Shown here: positions 42,768 through 53,534 of the stretch, one piece after another
Layout of the letters: the number at the start of each line of letters is the position of its first letter
Numbering within the stretch: position 1 is the first letter of the stretch
NCBI GenBank assembly: GCA_030998225.1
Contig: JAPYXD010000275.1
Location: 930,001-994,000 of the forward strand
Direction of reading: 5' to 3'
Length of the DNA: 64,000 bases
Origin: Diplolepis rosae
Taxonomy: Eukaryota; Arthropoda; Insecta; Hymenoptera; Diplolepididae
Position numbers and translations under genes: made by a program
Notes under the pieces: generated by a model
What the model was told of the DNA's origin: nothing
The model's database searches: none
The model's input: only the letters and a program-made list of their open reading frames with translations

Positions 42768-44170
42768 CCCGTGCAGAAGTTGCTAGATATGTCCCAGACG
42801 GGTGATGAAACACGCGACCAGATTAGGGCCAGGTCAAGCCTAGCCCGTCTTGATTAGAGACCGATCAGATCTCAGGTAGCCTGATCTGGTCCCAGTCGTG
42901 CCGCGTGTTTTATCCGTAAATTGGAATTCTTGATCTGGGCCCGGCTAGGGCTACAGTATAATTTTGGTATGTGTTTCATTTTCAAACTAGCGACAGTTGT
43001 ATCGGCGTCACATAAAAATTTCTACATGGAGTATTTCCGTGTATTTCAGCCCTAATCTTGGATTCCCGATCTGGCCCGGGCTAGGCTCATGACGAAATTT
43101 CTTTATGGCTGAATAAACTATTCCCATGCAGAGTTTTGACCAGATCAGGAATCCCAAATCAGGAATGAAACACACGTCTCGAAAGGTTCTAGATTTGGCT
43201 GCCCGCTATCTGTTCGGGCTGTTCAGACCTGGCCCTGAAAGGGCCGTGTGTTTCATTGCTGATCTGGGCCAGACATGGTAGATAAATTATTGCAAGCCCT
43301 TTTGCCGGATTTATAACTTCCCAGATCAAGCAAGGCGTTTTATTTCAGATCAAGGCTGAATTTAAAAATTTCTGCACGGGGGATGGTCAACTCCTATGCA
43401 GAAATGTAACTGCGATACTGGCCGGGCCCAGGTCGAGAATTCCAAATCAGGAATAAAACACACGGTTTGAATGGGGTCAGAACAGGCTGTTCGGGAACTA
43501 ATCGGGCTGTTCTCGGAGCTGTTCAGACCTGGCTCTGCCAGGGCTGTGTATTTCATTGCTGATCTGGGCCAGACCTGGTAGATGAATTATTGCAAGGCCC
43601 TTTGCCAGATTTGAAACCTCCCAGACCAGGTTCAGAACGGGCACGGAATTTTATTCCACACCAGGGCTAAATTAAAAAATTTCTGCAGAAGGGATGGTCA
43701 ATTCGTATTTAGGAATTTAACTGTGGCACTGGCTGGGCCCTGATCAGGAATTTCAAATCAGGAATAAAACACATGACTCGAAAGGTGCCAAATTTAGCTG
43801 CCCGCCATCTAACCGGGCTGTAATCAGAACTATTCAGATCTGGCCCTGATCTCAGGCCGTGTGTTTCATTGTCAATCTGGGCAATGTCTAGCATTTCTTC
43901 TCGGGCTGTTAAGAAATATTACCAAAACAGTTCAGGAAGTTCTGACCCCAGTTGAGCAGTGCAGAGTTTTGACTTTGGCCTTGTCCGGGCCCAGATCAGA
44001 AATTCAAACCAGGAATGAAACACACGTTCCAACTATGGCCAGATCTGTCTGACCGCCATTCGTTTCGGCCTCTAATCAAGACTCTATCGACCTGGCCCTG
44101 ATCGGGCCCTGTGAATCATTACCTGTCTAGGCCATGTCTCGCGATTTTTGCAAGAGTCGCTAAATTTTTC
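42768..44170. repeat. Array of about 300-bp GC-rich units (GATCTGGGCC family)
   Basis: Starts CCCGTGCAGAAGTTG. TTTCATTGCTGATCTGGGCC recurs at 43251 and 43551 (exactly 300 bp apart), with a diverged unit near 43865 and a weaker one near 44115. Each unit carries GATCAGG / CCTGATC and GGGCCAG / CTGGCCC words in both orientations, a TTTCTGCA...GGG boundary and a GGAATGAAACACACG stretch. Related single units are at 55.4-56.2 and 57.1-58.2 kb. Frames across it are artefacts. Confidence 0.75.
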
Positions 44171-44179
44171 CTGAACATT

Positions 44180-45034
44180 TTGTTATTTTCTCTGAATAGT
44201 TGACTATTTTTAGCAAAAATTTTCTGAAAATTTGCATTTATTGAAAGCTTGTCCAAAGTGCTAAACTTTTCATGAACTTTTAATCTAATACTTTTTTCCC
44301 GAGTACTATTTAAATCTATACTCAGTTTTCAAGCATGTTATCTGTTTAATATAGTTGTTTAATTTTGTAAGCCAAGAATTTTGAGTAAGTAGCGTTCCAC
44401 GTAGCTGCCTAACATCGATAGGTGTTTGTTGTTAGAAGCAAGTTTATAGAGTTAATAACGCGTGTTTATATAGCATGTGTCTCCAGGAGTAACTGGTCTT
44501 GATTCATCATGGAAAATAGGGTGTTTATGATATGTCATAACACTACATTCCCAGTAGATTAACGCTGGTAACGTTTCTCATTTTACATGTACTCAGTTAG
44601 AGGGACTAGCAGCATGCTACTGACTATAACAAATTGGCCTTCTGTTGAGCATCATCCTGCGGTGGTAGTCTTATTCATGGTTTACGTGTCACTAAAGGGA
44701 AGCTGCTTACGATCATGTGGATCGTAAGACGACCAACGGCCGAGATGGAATTTTATGAGCAACCACATTCTGCTTTTATTTGATTTCCGAGAAATTCTTA
44801 CGAGAAATAGAACCTCTGTTTTTATACGTCAAGTCATCTAAATTAAATTTTTTATATTTCTACCCAAGCAGCAAATCTTTGTGGCCTAGTTCACCTGACA
44901 TGGCCCAGGTCTGGTATCACGTATCATTATAGCCTTGGGCTCTAATTTTTATTGGTCCGACTAAATTATGTATTTTCCGAAAAAGTAATTTCGCCCTGAC
45001 TCAAATCCGGCTAATAGTCTAAACTTATCCTAAG
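44180..45034. other. Mostly non-repetitive DNA, no assignable gene
   Basis: 44390-44800 is less AT-rich and has no copy in the window. A short GGCCCAGGTCTGG stretch near 44902 resembles the GC-rich family. Confidence 0.4.
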
Positions 45035-45036
45035 CA

Positions 45037-45277
45037 CTCTCTAAATCTGAATCAGTCAAATTTTCACCGATTGAATCAGTGATTTGCCTTTTCACTGTTA
45101 AATCAGATAATTTTCACTGATTCATCAGTTAAAAAAATATTTTTCACTGTCAAATCAGTCAAAATCTACTGATTATTAGTGAAATTTGACTGATTTACAG
45201 TAACCTCTTTTTAGCTATTTGAATCAGTCGAATTACACTAATAATCAGTAGATTTTGACTGATTCAAATTTAGAGAG
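45037..45277. mobile_element. AATCAGT MITE, copy 2, CA target duplication
   Basis: CTCTCTAAATCTGAATCAGT ... TGACTGATTCAAATTTAGAGAG. CA lies at 45035-45036 and 45278-45279. Confidence 0.9.
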
Positions 45278-45279
45278 CA

Positions 45280-45966
45280 TAAAACGCCTAATCAGACTTG
45301 GGTCTGGCGAGGCCTAGGTCTAGTTTGGGGTTTAATACCAGGTTGGAGCCAGGTTAGGTAATTTCTCCACAGAACTATAAATTTGAGAAATGAACTCAGT
45401 TATTAAATCCATTATCTCTAATTTTCGGTCTCCTCTGTGTTTCCTGAAACCCATAGCCTTTATTTTCACCAGTATTTAAAATTTGCAAAAAAAGTTTATA
45501 CCGATTTCAGCAGCATATAATTGGGCATAACTGGTGACGATGAAACAAGAAAAAGTATGAAAATTTATTTCTTTCCCATGGATTCTTGTACGACCTGCAT
45601 ACACAACAGACAGGAAACTGAGTGGCAAATTGATTTAACTACGGGTTATGACTACCCGATTGCCGACTATCGGCTAAATCGAATCGGCGAGGCTAACTTA
45701 TATGTATGTGCCGATTTAATATTGTAATAGCGACCTGTCTGCTGCGAGAATGTTCACGAATCGTATAATGTTCTCGTCAAACGATATCCTGCGAGCTCTA
45801 ATGCTACCTTGTCAAAGTTCGAATCGAAAGACGACTGCCTCTCAATTAATCGCGCTCGCTCGTGAACTCCTCTACCATACGTGTGAGATTTTAGACTTTT
45901 AACATTTCGGCGTTTTACATGAAAAAAACTGTTTTTATAATTGGAGGTCGTTCAAATCAATCTGCA
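45280..45966. other. Non-repetitive region with a 68-codon frame of unknown meaning
   Basis: 45500-45890 is less AT-rich and has no copy here. The frame 45521-45727 shows no domain I know; I do not call it a gene. Confidence 0.35.
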
Positions 45967-45968
45967 TG

Positions 45969-46240
45969 CTCTCTAAATCTGAATCAGTCAAATTTTCACA
46001 GATTGAATCAGTAATTTGCCTTTTCACTGATTCACCAGTGAAAAAATATATTTCACTGTTAAATCAGTTGATTATCACTGATTGAATCAGTGCAAAAAAT
46101 GTTTTCACTGTTAAGTCAGTTAATTTTTACTGAACCAATCAGTGGAATTTGACTGATTTACAGTAACCTCTATTTAGCTATTTGGATCAGTCAAATTTCA
46201 CTGACAATCAGTAGATTTTGACTGATTCATATTTAGAGAG
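45969..46240. mobile_element. AATCAGT MITE, copy 3, TG target duplication
   Basis: CTCTCTAAATCTGAATCAGT ... GACTGATTCATATTTAGAGAG. TG lies at 45967-45968 and 46241-46242. An extra internal AATCAGTG...AAATCAGTT segment makes it longer than copies 1 and 2. Confidence 0.9.
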
Positions 46241-47329
46241 TGGAGTACAACGGCAAAAAAAAAATTTTTATTTCAGAGGGAAGTTCCTCTATTTAAATTT
46301 TTTGAAAGGAAGTTTGCAAGAGAGTAACTTTTGCATTTTTGATTCTGATTGATAACAATCCTCTTCTAATGAGAAGATTACTCTTGGAATGGAACTTGCA
46401 CATGCGCAGTTACGCGTGTAGAAATTTCCCTATCTTTCCTTATTTCAAGTTGGGTTCTAGTGGGGCCCGAACTAGAATTTACTAATATAGAAAAACTGGT
46501 AGGGGTACTGTTAGCACCCGATTAGTATTTCTAGGCCAGAAAAAACTGATAGGGGCCCTGTCAGGTGCCAGTGAGGAATTCCTTGTTTCGCTTAAGTATG
46601 GAAAATCTATTTGTATCTGGCGGGGCCCCGACTAGAGACTCCCTATTAGTAATATTTGTGGTTAAGGTTAGGTCCATTAGATATAACATAACCTTTATTT
46701 TTTATTCCCATTAAAATTTGATCTTATCTCAGAAAAGTGGAGATATTCTGAACACGGCCTTAGATAAGATCATTACTTAAGAGGAATCAAGCACTTTTAA
46801 GAAAACTTTTTTATATAATTTTAACTCGAATTCGCATGTAATTATAATAATTATATTTCATAGTAAACATCATTACTTGGAATTTCTTATTGCAAACTTG
46901 AATGCATAATTTCGTTATAAGATAATTTTCTTGATTCAAAAGTTTCATCATATTTTTGGAATTGAAAAAACTCAAATTTTTTAGATTCTGTACTTACGTT
47001 GATTTCATTCTTGATTTTATAACCTCTTTTTATTTATGACCTTTACAAAGTATCACTAATATACAATAATAAAAATTAATACTTCTAAAATTTATATAAT
47101 TCTTTTTATTATGTAATGTTCTTTAAATCAAAAATTTGATCTGTTTCTTTCCAAAATATTTTATTTTATAGAAAATCGATTTAATAATTAAAAATCTTGA
47201 AAATTTTAATCAGAATCATAAATTGGCATAAAATTTAAAAATTCGCGATTACACGGGGCCCAAACACTTTTTACGCGGCCCTGCAGTAATTGCAGGTTAT
47301 AAGCGCTATTTTCTTTCTAGTATTCCAAA

Positions 47330-47408
47330 CGTGCGTAGCCGAGAGGCTTAATTGTTAGGTTAGTAATGCGTTAATTATAAGTAGAGAGGGTTCGAATCCG
47401 CAGCGTTA
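47330..47408 (+). other. tRNA-like block (degenerate A and B boxes)
   Basis: TAGCCGAGAGGCTTAA resembles the A box and D arm of a serine- or leucine-type tRNA, and GGGTTCGAATCC is a good B box 50 bp on. The 5' AACGTGCG and 3' CGCAGCGTT can pair as an acceptor stem with a bulge. The T stem has mismatches and no clean anticodon stem is seen. Likely a tRNA pseudogene or SINE head, not a working tRNA. Confidence 0.45.
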
Positions 47409-47474
47409 AGAATAATTTTTAATACTGCCTAAACGAGCGTTTGTGTAGTGTAGAGGGGGGTGTGTGTTTGTGGG

Positions 47475-47875
47475 TAAGTGTGTATATAAAAATAGTAAGT
47501 TAAGTGTCTACTTAATAGTAAACACAATTTTAAAATCTACTAAGAATATTCATCGATTCAACTACGGTTCTTATTTGATCTACCTTTGTTCCTGCAGTTC
47601 ACTTAACTTCAAAAATGACACTTGTGGCCTTTACAAATCACGGAAAGTAAGTTAAAAAGTAGTCAAACCTACTGAGATTTTTTTTCGGTGTACGTGTAAC
47701 AAAAAAGTACTGTCAATTTACTCAGAAAAAATTTCCTAGCTTGAAAACAGATTTTTTACTGTGAAAACAATAAACTTAACCTTCCAAGCGAATATCCCTT
47801 CATTGCCATTAAAAACGGTCAATATTAGAGTCTTAACTCGAATTTTCCCTGTACTTTTTCTCTCAGTGTGGAAAA
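47475..47875 (+). repeat. Core shared with 7150-7545 (inverse)
   Basis: GTAAGTGTGTATATAAAAATA, GTTCCTGCAGTTCACTTAAC, GTAGTCAAACCTACTGAG and AGTCTTAACTCGAATTTTCC run in the mirrored order of the other copy. The 63-codon frame at 47464-47655 is not open in the other copy's reading. Confidence 0.75.
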
Positions 47876-48179
47876 TCCTTTTTATTTATTATTTTTTCAG
47901 CGAGATACCTGAACAAAATTGGTCACGTGACTGCTGATATAAGCCCTTAAATACAATGCGGAGGTCCAATAGGGCCTTAATGGTGTCCTTTTTTGTAGGT
48001 GGGGTAGTGTAAAGGCTGACCTCACTAAACCCCTACTAGAAAGTCTAGTGGGCCCACCTCAAAAAAGCGTTACGTTACCGACGGGGCTCTGGCTAGTTTT
48101 CCACGTTAGATCCCGACTAGAAATAGGGAAAACTCGTCAGGGCCCCACTAGGCCCCTATCGAAATTTCTACGCGGGTAG

Positions 48180-49430
48180 TTGAAGATGTCTAACAGTCTT
48201 ACAGTTTAGGACCGTTTCGGAAGCTTATTTCAGGATTTTTTCTATAACAAAATAAAATAATTTCAACTTTTTACATATTTTTTATTAATATCGTAAACTA
48301 TAAAAAAACATTTTTTACCCAATTTTATACAATTTTATAATAGTTCTTTTAACCTGAAGTAGACACCATTAAAAGGAGGTGGGTGGGCGGACTCTTACAA
48401 AACGGTTCTTTCGAGAAAAATGCGTTTAAAGTTTTGATTCCAGATTTCTTATAAAAAAATACTTACACTAATCAACTATGCTTGGTGCATAGATTAATTG
48501 GGCAGAAGTTCGAGACGTTACAACAGATGAAATTGAGAAATGATTAGCACATATTTGTTTATTAAATTTGAAATTTGTCTTTTAAAATGACCGTCTCGAC
48601 TTTCTTTATCGAGCCGCAATTTGTTGTTAATTTTTTTTTTACAATATTAGAGAGGTATATTATTTATAATGTTTTCATAGAATTTTTAAATTTGTATATG
48701 GTTCGACATATTTTTTGTCTATTTCTATGAAATTTTGTAAGGCATTTAACGTGATAGTACTCGCATGCATTCTCTTTTATGATTGTTCTTCGTTTTCCGA
48801 AAATAATGTATCGACAAAAAAATATTGACAAAAATGCCTTTCATGCTTAATAGAAACCTTCAAAGAGACCTTTTTTTCGCAAATTTTCTCAAAAAAAAAA
48901 TGTTGTTTTATTACTTAGGCCCGGGACTTTTCAAACAACAGAGTAATACTGTTTAGATGATCCTCTTTAACTTAGAGGATTTGTCTTCTTCCTTTAAGAC
49001 AAGCCTCTTGATTTGAGAGTAACCTTCTCCAGGAAAACAAAATCCTTATAAATCGAGGCAAATACTTTTCATAACTTATTGTAGAGGAAAAGTTACATAA
49101 AAATAAGAGAAATCCGCTCAAACGAAGAATATTTGACTAAAAAGGTATTTCTCTAAAACTCGAAGCTACTGTTTTCGTTTAATTTACGAGCGAATGTGAA
49201 ATTCGTTTCACAATCTCGATGTCGATATTTTTAAACTATTTTTCCGAGAGTCTCGCTCGCTGGATTCGCGACTTTGGAAGCTCGTTACTGCACGCGAGTA
49301 CTTACTTTTATGGGTAATGGAGTTGAGATCGTAGGGATAAGGTAATGGGATCGTGATAAATGTAATTGTAGCAGATTCGAATTAACGCCCTCAGTTGTAC
49401 AAAACTATATAATTACTTTTATTAAATATG
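48180..49430. other. AT-rich and partly repeated DNA, no gene
   Basis: 48260-48400 (CGTAAACTATAAAAAAACAT, ACAATTTTATAATAGTTCTT, AAAAGGAGGTGGGTGGG) has relatives at 52945-53040 and 53298-53330. AAAAATGCGTTTAAAGTTTT is at about 48415. 49170-49390 is non-repetitive. Confidence 0.4.
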
Positions 49431-49434
49431 GAAA

Positions 49435-49640
49435 AAATATGCGGTGAACGTCGCATGTAATCGGACAACTCGATCTGACTTTCAAATCGCCTCATCAGTA
49501 ATAGAGCTTCTTACCCAATGAACGATGAATTATTCACTTTTTAAGTGATTCTTCAAAAATAATTTCTACACGAAATCGATAGAATTAATTTTTTATTGAT
49601 GAAGGATATTCTATAATATGTGGTTCCAGATTTTTCTTTA
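49435..49640 (+). repeat. Old direct duplication, first copy
   Basis: ACTCGATCTGACTTTCAAAT, CATCAGTAATAGAGCTTCTT and TTTTTTATTGATGAAGGATA match 54640-54830 in the same orientation at clearly reduced identity. Not recognised as a mobile element. Confidence 0.65.
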
Positions 49641-49644
49641 ATTC

Positions 49645-49765
49645 AAAAACGTCTTGTTTTTCAAGATAAGGAAAATTTCTTTGAATAAATAATTTATTTT
49701 CAACTCAAAGAAATTTCTTTCTTGACCGTAAATTAGAAAAATGATTCTTTGATTTCATCTCCTAT
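49645..49765. mobile_element. Diverged CTTTG-type relic
   Basis: GGAAAATTTCTTTGAATAAA, AACTCAAAGAAATTTCTTTC and TTGACCGTAAATT resemble the family; termini decayed. Confidence 0.5.
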
Positions 49766-49881
49766 TGTAAGATTGTACACCTCTCAGTAATTAATTACAC
49801 TATAGCTTACTTGTTGTAAAGTTACCATATATTGTTGAAAATATTATTCAATTTAATGCATAAAAATACTGAAAGATCGCA

Positions 49882-50102
49882 CACCCAGAAAAGAGTTTTT
49901 TTTAATCAAAGAGACCTTTCTTTAATATACGGTTAAAGAAAAAATTTCTTTGAATTGAAGAAAGTTTGGTTGATTAAAAAAAATGTTCTTTAATCTAAAC
50001 AAATCTATTTTTTTGGATCAAAGAACATTTTTTTGAATCAACAAAACTTTCTTTAAATCAAAGAAATTTTTTCTTTGATTCGAAGAAGCTGTTTTCTCAG
50101 TG
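49882..50102. mobile_element. CTTTG MITE, complete, CA target duplication
   Basis: Starts CACCCAGAAAAGAGTTTTTT and ends AGAAGCTGTTTTCTCAGTG. CA lies at 49880-49881 and 50103-50104. Confidence 0.88.
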
Positions 50103-50104
50103 CA

Positions 50105-50820
50105 CATTCATATTGAAATTAATACACTGATATCAAATTTAATATACTTTTTATATTATTTTGTTTGCTAGAGAGTGTATTGCATGTTGTTATGTTAATG
50201 TAATAAAAAATCACTAAAGTGTGTAATTTTTTGAAAGACATAGGTAATCTATGAGTCTTCAGAAACGTGTTGTAAAACGTATAACTGAAACTTAAATGCA
50301 TCCAGAAATATCCGCCAAGTGTGGATGGCGGATTGAAGTCTAAAAAACTCAACTTCGTGTGGTATTCCCACTAATTCCGCTTTGTTGAGAATTTCTGTCA
50401 GCCCAATGTCTCGATCAGGAAAACACGTTTGAAGAGACCGACAGATTCCTTAGACCAGCTAGGAACAAAGAAGTTAAGAAAAGCTTCTGGAAGTAGCAGA
50501 CCCACGGGTCTCTGTAAGCCTCTGGGAAAAAAAGAATTAACTTGCAGAATATACTAGTTCATTAGGTATAATTAAATATATACAAATAAATCGTAGAATA
50601 TTTTTTAACAGACTTTTTTTAGTAAAAGTTTAGAATATTTTATCTCGAATAAAAAGAGATAAAGTGTATCAATTGGATAAAAAAATATAAATTTCTTTAT
50701 TGAAGGAATGGATAGACAAATTTTAGTTATTTTTGGATGATATGATTCCAGCAATGAAAAATCTATGATTTTCATCTGATTCGAACTTCTGATGACTCAT
50801 TCTATTCAAGATTAAATTTT
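50105..50820. other. Non-genic DNA
   Basis: 50340-50530 is less AT-rich and non-repetitive. No domain, RNA or repeat was recognised. Confidence 0.4.
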
Positions 50821-50823
50821 TCA

Positions 50824-51559
50824 CTTAAAATAGTTCGTTCACGAAAATTAGACCTCAGGCAAAAATAGATAATTTTGCTTTCAAGAATAGCACTATCATT
50901 ATTGAAGGACTATTTTGGATGAGAAAAGATTAATTTCCACGAAAAAAATTTGAAATACAGAAAAATAATCAGTCAACTGGCAATCGAAAGTCCTGGGCTC
51001 GAATTCCAGCGCAGTCGAAAGCGTCTTTTTTCCACAGAAAGATTTTCAAATTCTTTAAATATTTATTAATACATTTTAGTTTTGCCCCAACTTTTTTTCT
51101 TATCGCTTCTTACCAAATTTTAAAAAATAATACGATTTTAATAAATTACAAATCACTTTTTCAAGAAAAAGATTCTCTACAACTTAACCATTTGCAATTT
51201 ACGAAAATGAATAAATTATTATAAAATTCAGCAATTTGTTTATAAAAATTTCGTTTTGGAAAATGTTTTTGGAATGGTTTCAACCATTAAAGAATTTATT
51301 TTTAAAAATCAGAAATGGTGAAGTTGTGGAAAATTTTTTCTCTGAAAAAATGATTCATGATTTATGAAAATCGCATAATTTTTAAAAATTTGGTAAGAAG
51401 CGATAAGAAAAAAAGTTGGGTCAAAAATAAAATTTATTAATAAAATTATTTTTCTGTGTTTCAAATTTTTTTTATATAAAATAATCTTTTCTCTTTCAGA
51501 ATAGCCATTCATTAATAATATTGCTATTCTTGAAAGCAAAATGAACTATTTTTGCATGA
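50824..51559. mobile_element. TTAA element, GGTAGTTCAT family, foldback copy 3
   Basis: TTAA at 50824-50827 precedes a diverged terminus (AGTTCGTTCACGAAAATTAG). Left arm ACCTCAGGCAAAAATAGATA...TTTTGCCCCAACTTTTTTTC pairs with right arm GAAAAAAAGTTGGGTCAAAA...GAACTATTTTTGCATGAGG. The far right terminus is cut where the GGCCCA-rich repeat begins. A retroposon-like fragment interrupts the left arm. Confidence 0.78.
50970..51061 (+). repeat. tRNA-related retroposon-like insertion with empty site in the opposite arm
   Basis: CAGTCAACTGGCAATCGAAA, then GGGCTCGAATTCCAGCGC (B-box-like), then GAAAGCGTCTTTTTTCCAC and AGAAAGATTTTCAAATTC. The opposite arm of the palindrome reads CAGAAAAATAATTTTATTAA without it. 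About 92 bp; no clear target duplication. Confidence 0.6.
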
Positions 51560-51775
51560 GGTAAAAGTGACACATGGCCCAGTAATGTGCCGTCCATGGA
51601 CCGGACTCTGGCTCTTCTACTTTCGGAACTGGATGCCATAGTAAAAGTGACAATCGGCTTGGTATAGGGCCAATACTGGGCCAACTTTCGGCTGAAGGTC
51701 GGTAAATTTAAACTGTTGACAAAAGTCGCCGAAGTCGGTCCAGCACTTGACCAATGCAATTCGCACTTGGGTGGT
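51560..51775. repeat. GGCCCA-rich dispersed repeat, copy 2
   Basis: GTAAAAGTGACACATGGCCC to TTCGCACTTGGGTGG, matching 29440-29725 with about 85 bp missing before TTCGCACTTGG. It is joined to the preceding element at a short GGT overlap. Confidence 0.75.
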
Positions 51776-51782
51776 TCAAAAA

Positions 51783-51984
51783 CAACAAAGTTATTCAAAG
51801 TCAATAAATGTCCAAAAAATGCCCAAAAAACTCATAATTTTTAGTTTAAAAATCCATTAAAATGCTGGGATTTTCAAAAAAAACTTAAAATATTTCTAAA
51901 TAAAGGTACTAAACATAAAAAAAATTATATGGAAGGTCTAAACTCAAAAAATTAAAGTAAAAATATTAAAGGTGGCCGATCCCC
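51783..51984 (+). repeat. Dispersed repeat, copy 3 of 3048-3290 family
   Basis: GTTATTCAAAGTCAATAAAT, GGTACTAAACATAAAAAAAA and TTAAAGGTGGCCGATCCCC, then TTAA at 51985-51988. Confidence 0.7.
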
Positions 51985-52089
51985 TTAAAGAACCTAATGA
52001 AAGAAAATTATAATTCAAAAAATGTTTCGACTGTCTGTCAAATTCTTCTTTAAACACATTTTCTGGTTAAATCTACCAAATCAAGCTAA

Positions 52090-52182
52090 CCTTCTTCTGA
52101 TTGCATAAGATAGCGCGAAGCGCGAGGTTCAATTATACCAGAGCGTGAAGCGCGACGAGCAAAGCGCACGATGAGAATCTAG
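52090..52182 (-). repeat. R repeat fragment (GCGC palindromes)
   Basis: GATAGCGCGAAGCGCGAGG, GCGTGAAGCGCGACGAG and GATGAGAATC match the GC-rich half of the R family. Confidence 0.6.
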
Positions 52183-52188
52183 CCGTAC

Positions 52189-52459
52189 TCTCTAAATATG
52201 AATCACTAAAAATCTACTGATTATCAGGGAAATTTGACTGATTGAAATAGCTAAAAAGAGGTTACTGTAAATCAGTCAAATTTAACTGATTACTTCAGTG
52301 GAAATCAACTGATTTAACAGTGAAAAATATTGTTCTCACTAATTAAACAGTGGAAATCAACTGATTTAACAGTGAAAAATATTTTTGCACTGATGAATCA
52401 GTGAAAAGGCAAATTACTAATTTAATCAGTGAAAATTTAACTGATTCAGATTTAGAGAG
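52189..52459. mobile_element. AATCAGT MITE, copy 4, TA target duplication
   Basis: CTCTCTAAATATGAATCAC ... AACTGATTCAGATTTAGAGAG. TA lies at 52187-52188 and 52460-52461. It contains a short internal repeat of CAACTGATTTAACAGTGAAA. Confidence 0.9.
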
Positions 52460-52469
52460 TATAGAGAAT

Positions 52470-53530
52470 TTCTTTGAAAGCCTATTCGTGATCTATGTGC
52501 TTTACTGGATAGTTAGTACCTGCCTGAAGACGTTGTTTAGACGTCCATAGATTGGTGGAATAGCAATCTATAAACTAAACGGTGCATCGAGGAAACTTGA
52601 CACTCCGTAAGCAAGGGGGTGTAACGGATCAGTTCGAACTTTACGGTGCATGTTGAGTATCTTTAACAACTAGGCGTTATATACCGTTCGCAAGTATATA
52701 TGTAAAGTCGCAGATACATTACAGAAGAAACCATATGAGAGTACAGGTCACATATAATGTTGATTCGTGAACAAGAGGGGGTCTAGAGAAACGAGTGGAA
52801 TTGGCACCGCGATCAGCAAAAGGGAAAAGAGATGAGGGCTAGATAGTGGAGGACATCAACTAAAGGTGGTACCAAAATCCAGGGACGGCTCAATACTTCA
52901 AACCATAGAAATTTATTCACCATTGCTCTCTTTCACCTCATACATGTTTTTTTTGACACCGTAAACCATAGAAAAAAATTTTTGTTTACTCAGTTTTACA
53001 CAATTTTATAATTGTTTTTTTAAACTGAAGTAGATAGTGAAAATTTTTAACAAATTCAGGCAAATTTTTGGGTAAAAATCGGATTTTTTTTCAAATTAGC
53101 GAGATTTTTTAAAATATTAAAAAGTAAAAGTAAAATCCGCCGTTATAAATCAAAATATTATTGGAGTGTCAGGCTGAAAGAATTTTGTTTTATACTTTGA
53201 GAGTATCTTAATGAATCACAAAAGTTTTGGAAAGATTCGTTATTTTTTTCATCCCGAAAAATACCCTAATTTTCGGGCTGCTATACGGGATTCCTCCCTT
53301 AAAAGGAGGTAGGTGGGTGGGGCGGATGATTGCAGCACTTGGAGTCATCTGAAACGAAAAAATCAAATTAATTATTGTTTTGAATGCTTGTGGCTCTGTC
53401 TCCTACGAGATACAAACATTTTTATTAATAAATAACAAAATGGCGGACTTATAAAAAAAAACAATTAAAAATTCGTGGTTTTTTCGATGAAAATCGGTGG
53501 AAAAAAAATTATTATTGTAATTAAGTGGTT
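52470..53530. other. Non-repetitive island then AT-rich repeat-like DNA, no gene
   Basis: 52480-52890 is less AT-rich without a copy here. 52940-53330 resembles 48260-48400 in parts. No assignable gene. Confidence 0.35.
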
Positions 53531-53534
53531 TGAT

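Larger units (their letters stand above)
46414..48176. mobile_element. 1.76-kb element with GAAATTTCTACGCGGG termini and GGGGCCC-rich ends
   Basis: Left end CGCGTGTAGAAATTTCC; right end GAAATTTCTACGCGGG; TA on both sides (46412-46413, 48177-48178). The outer 200-250 bp on both sides are rich in GGGGCCC, GACTAGA and CTAGTGGG words. The core 47475-47875 is shared in reverse with the element nested in the foldback. A tRNA-like block lies at 47330-47408. No transposase visible. Confidence 0.7.
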
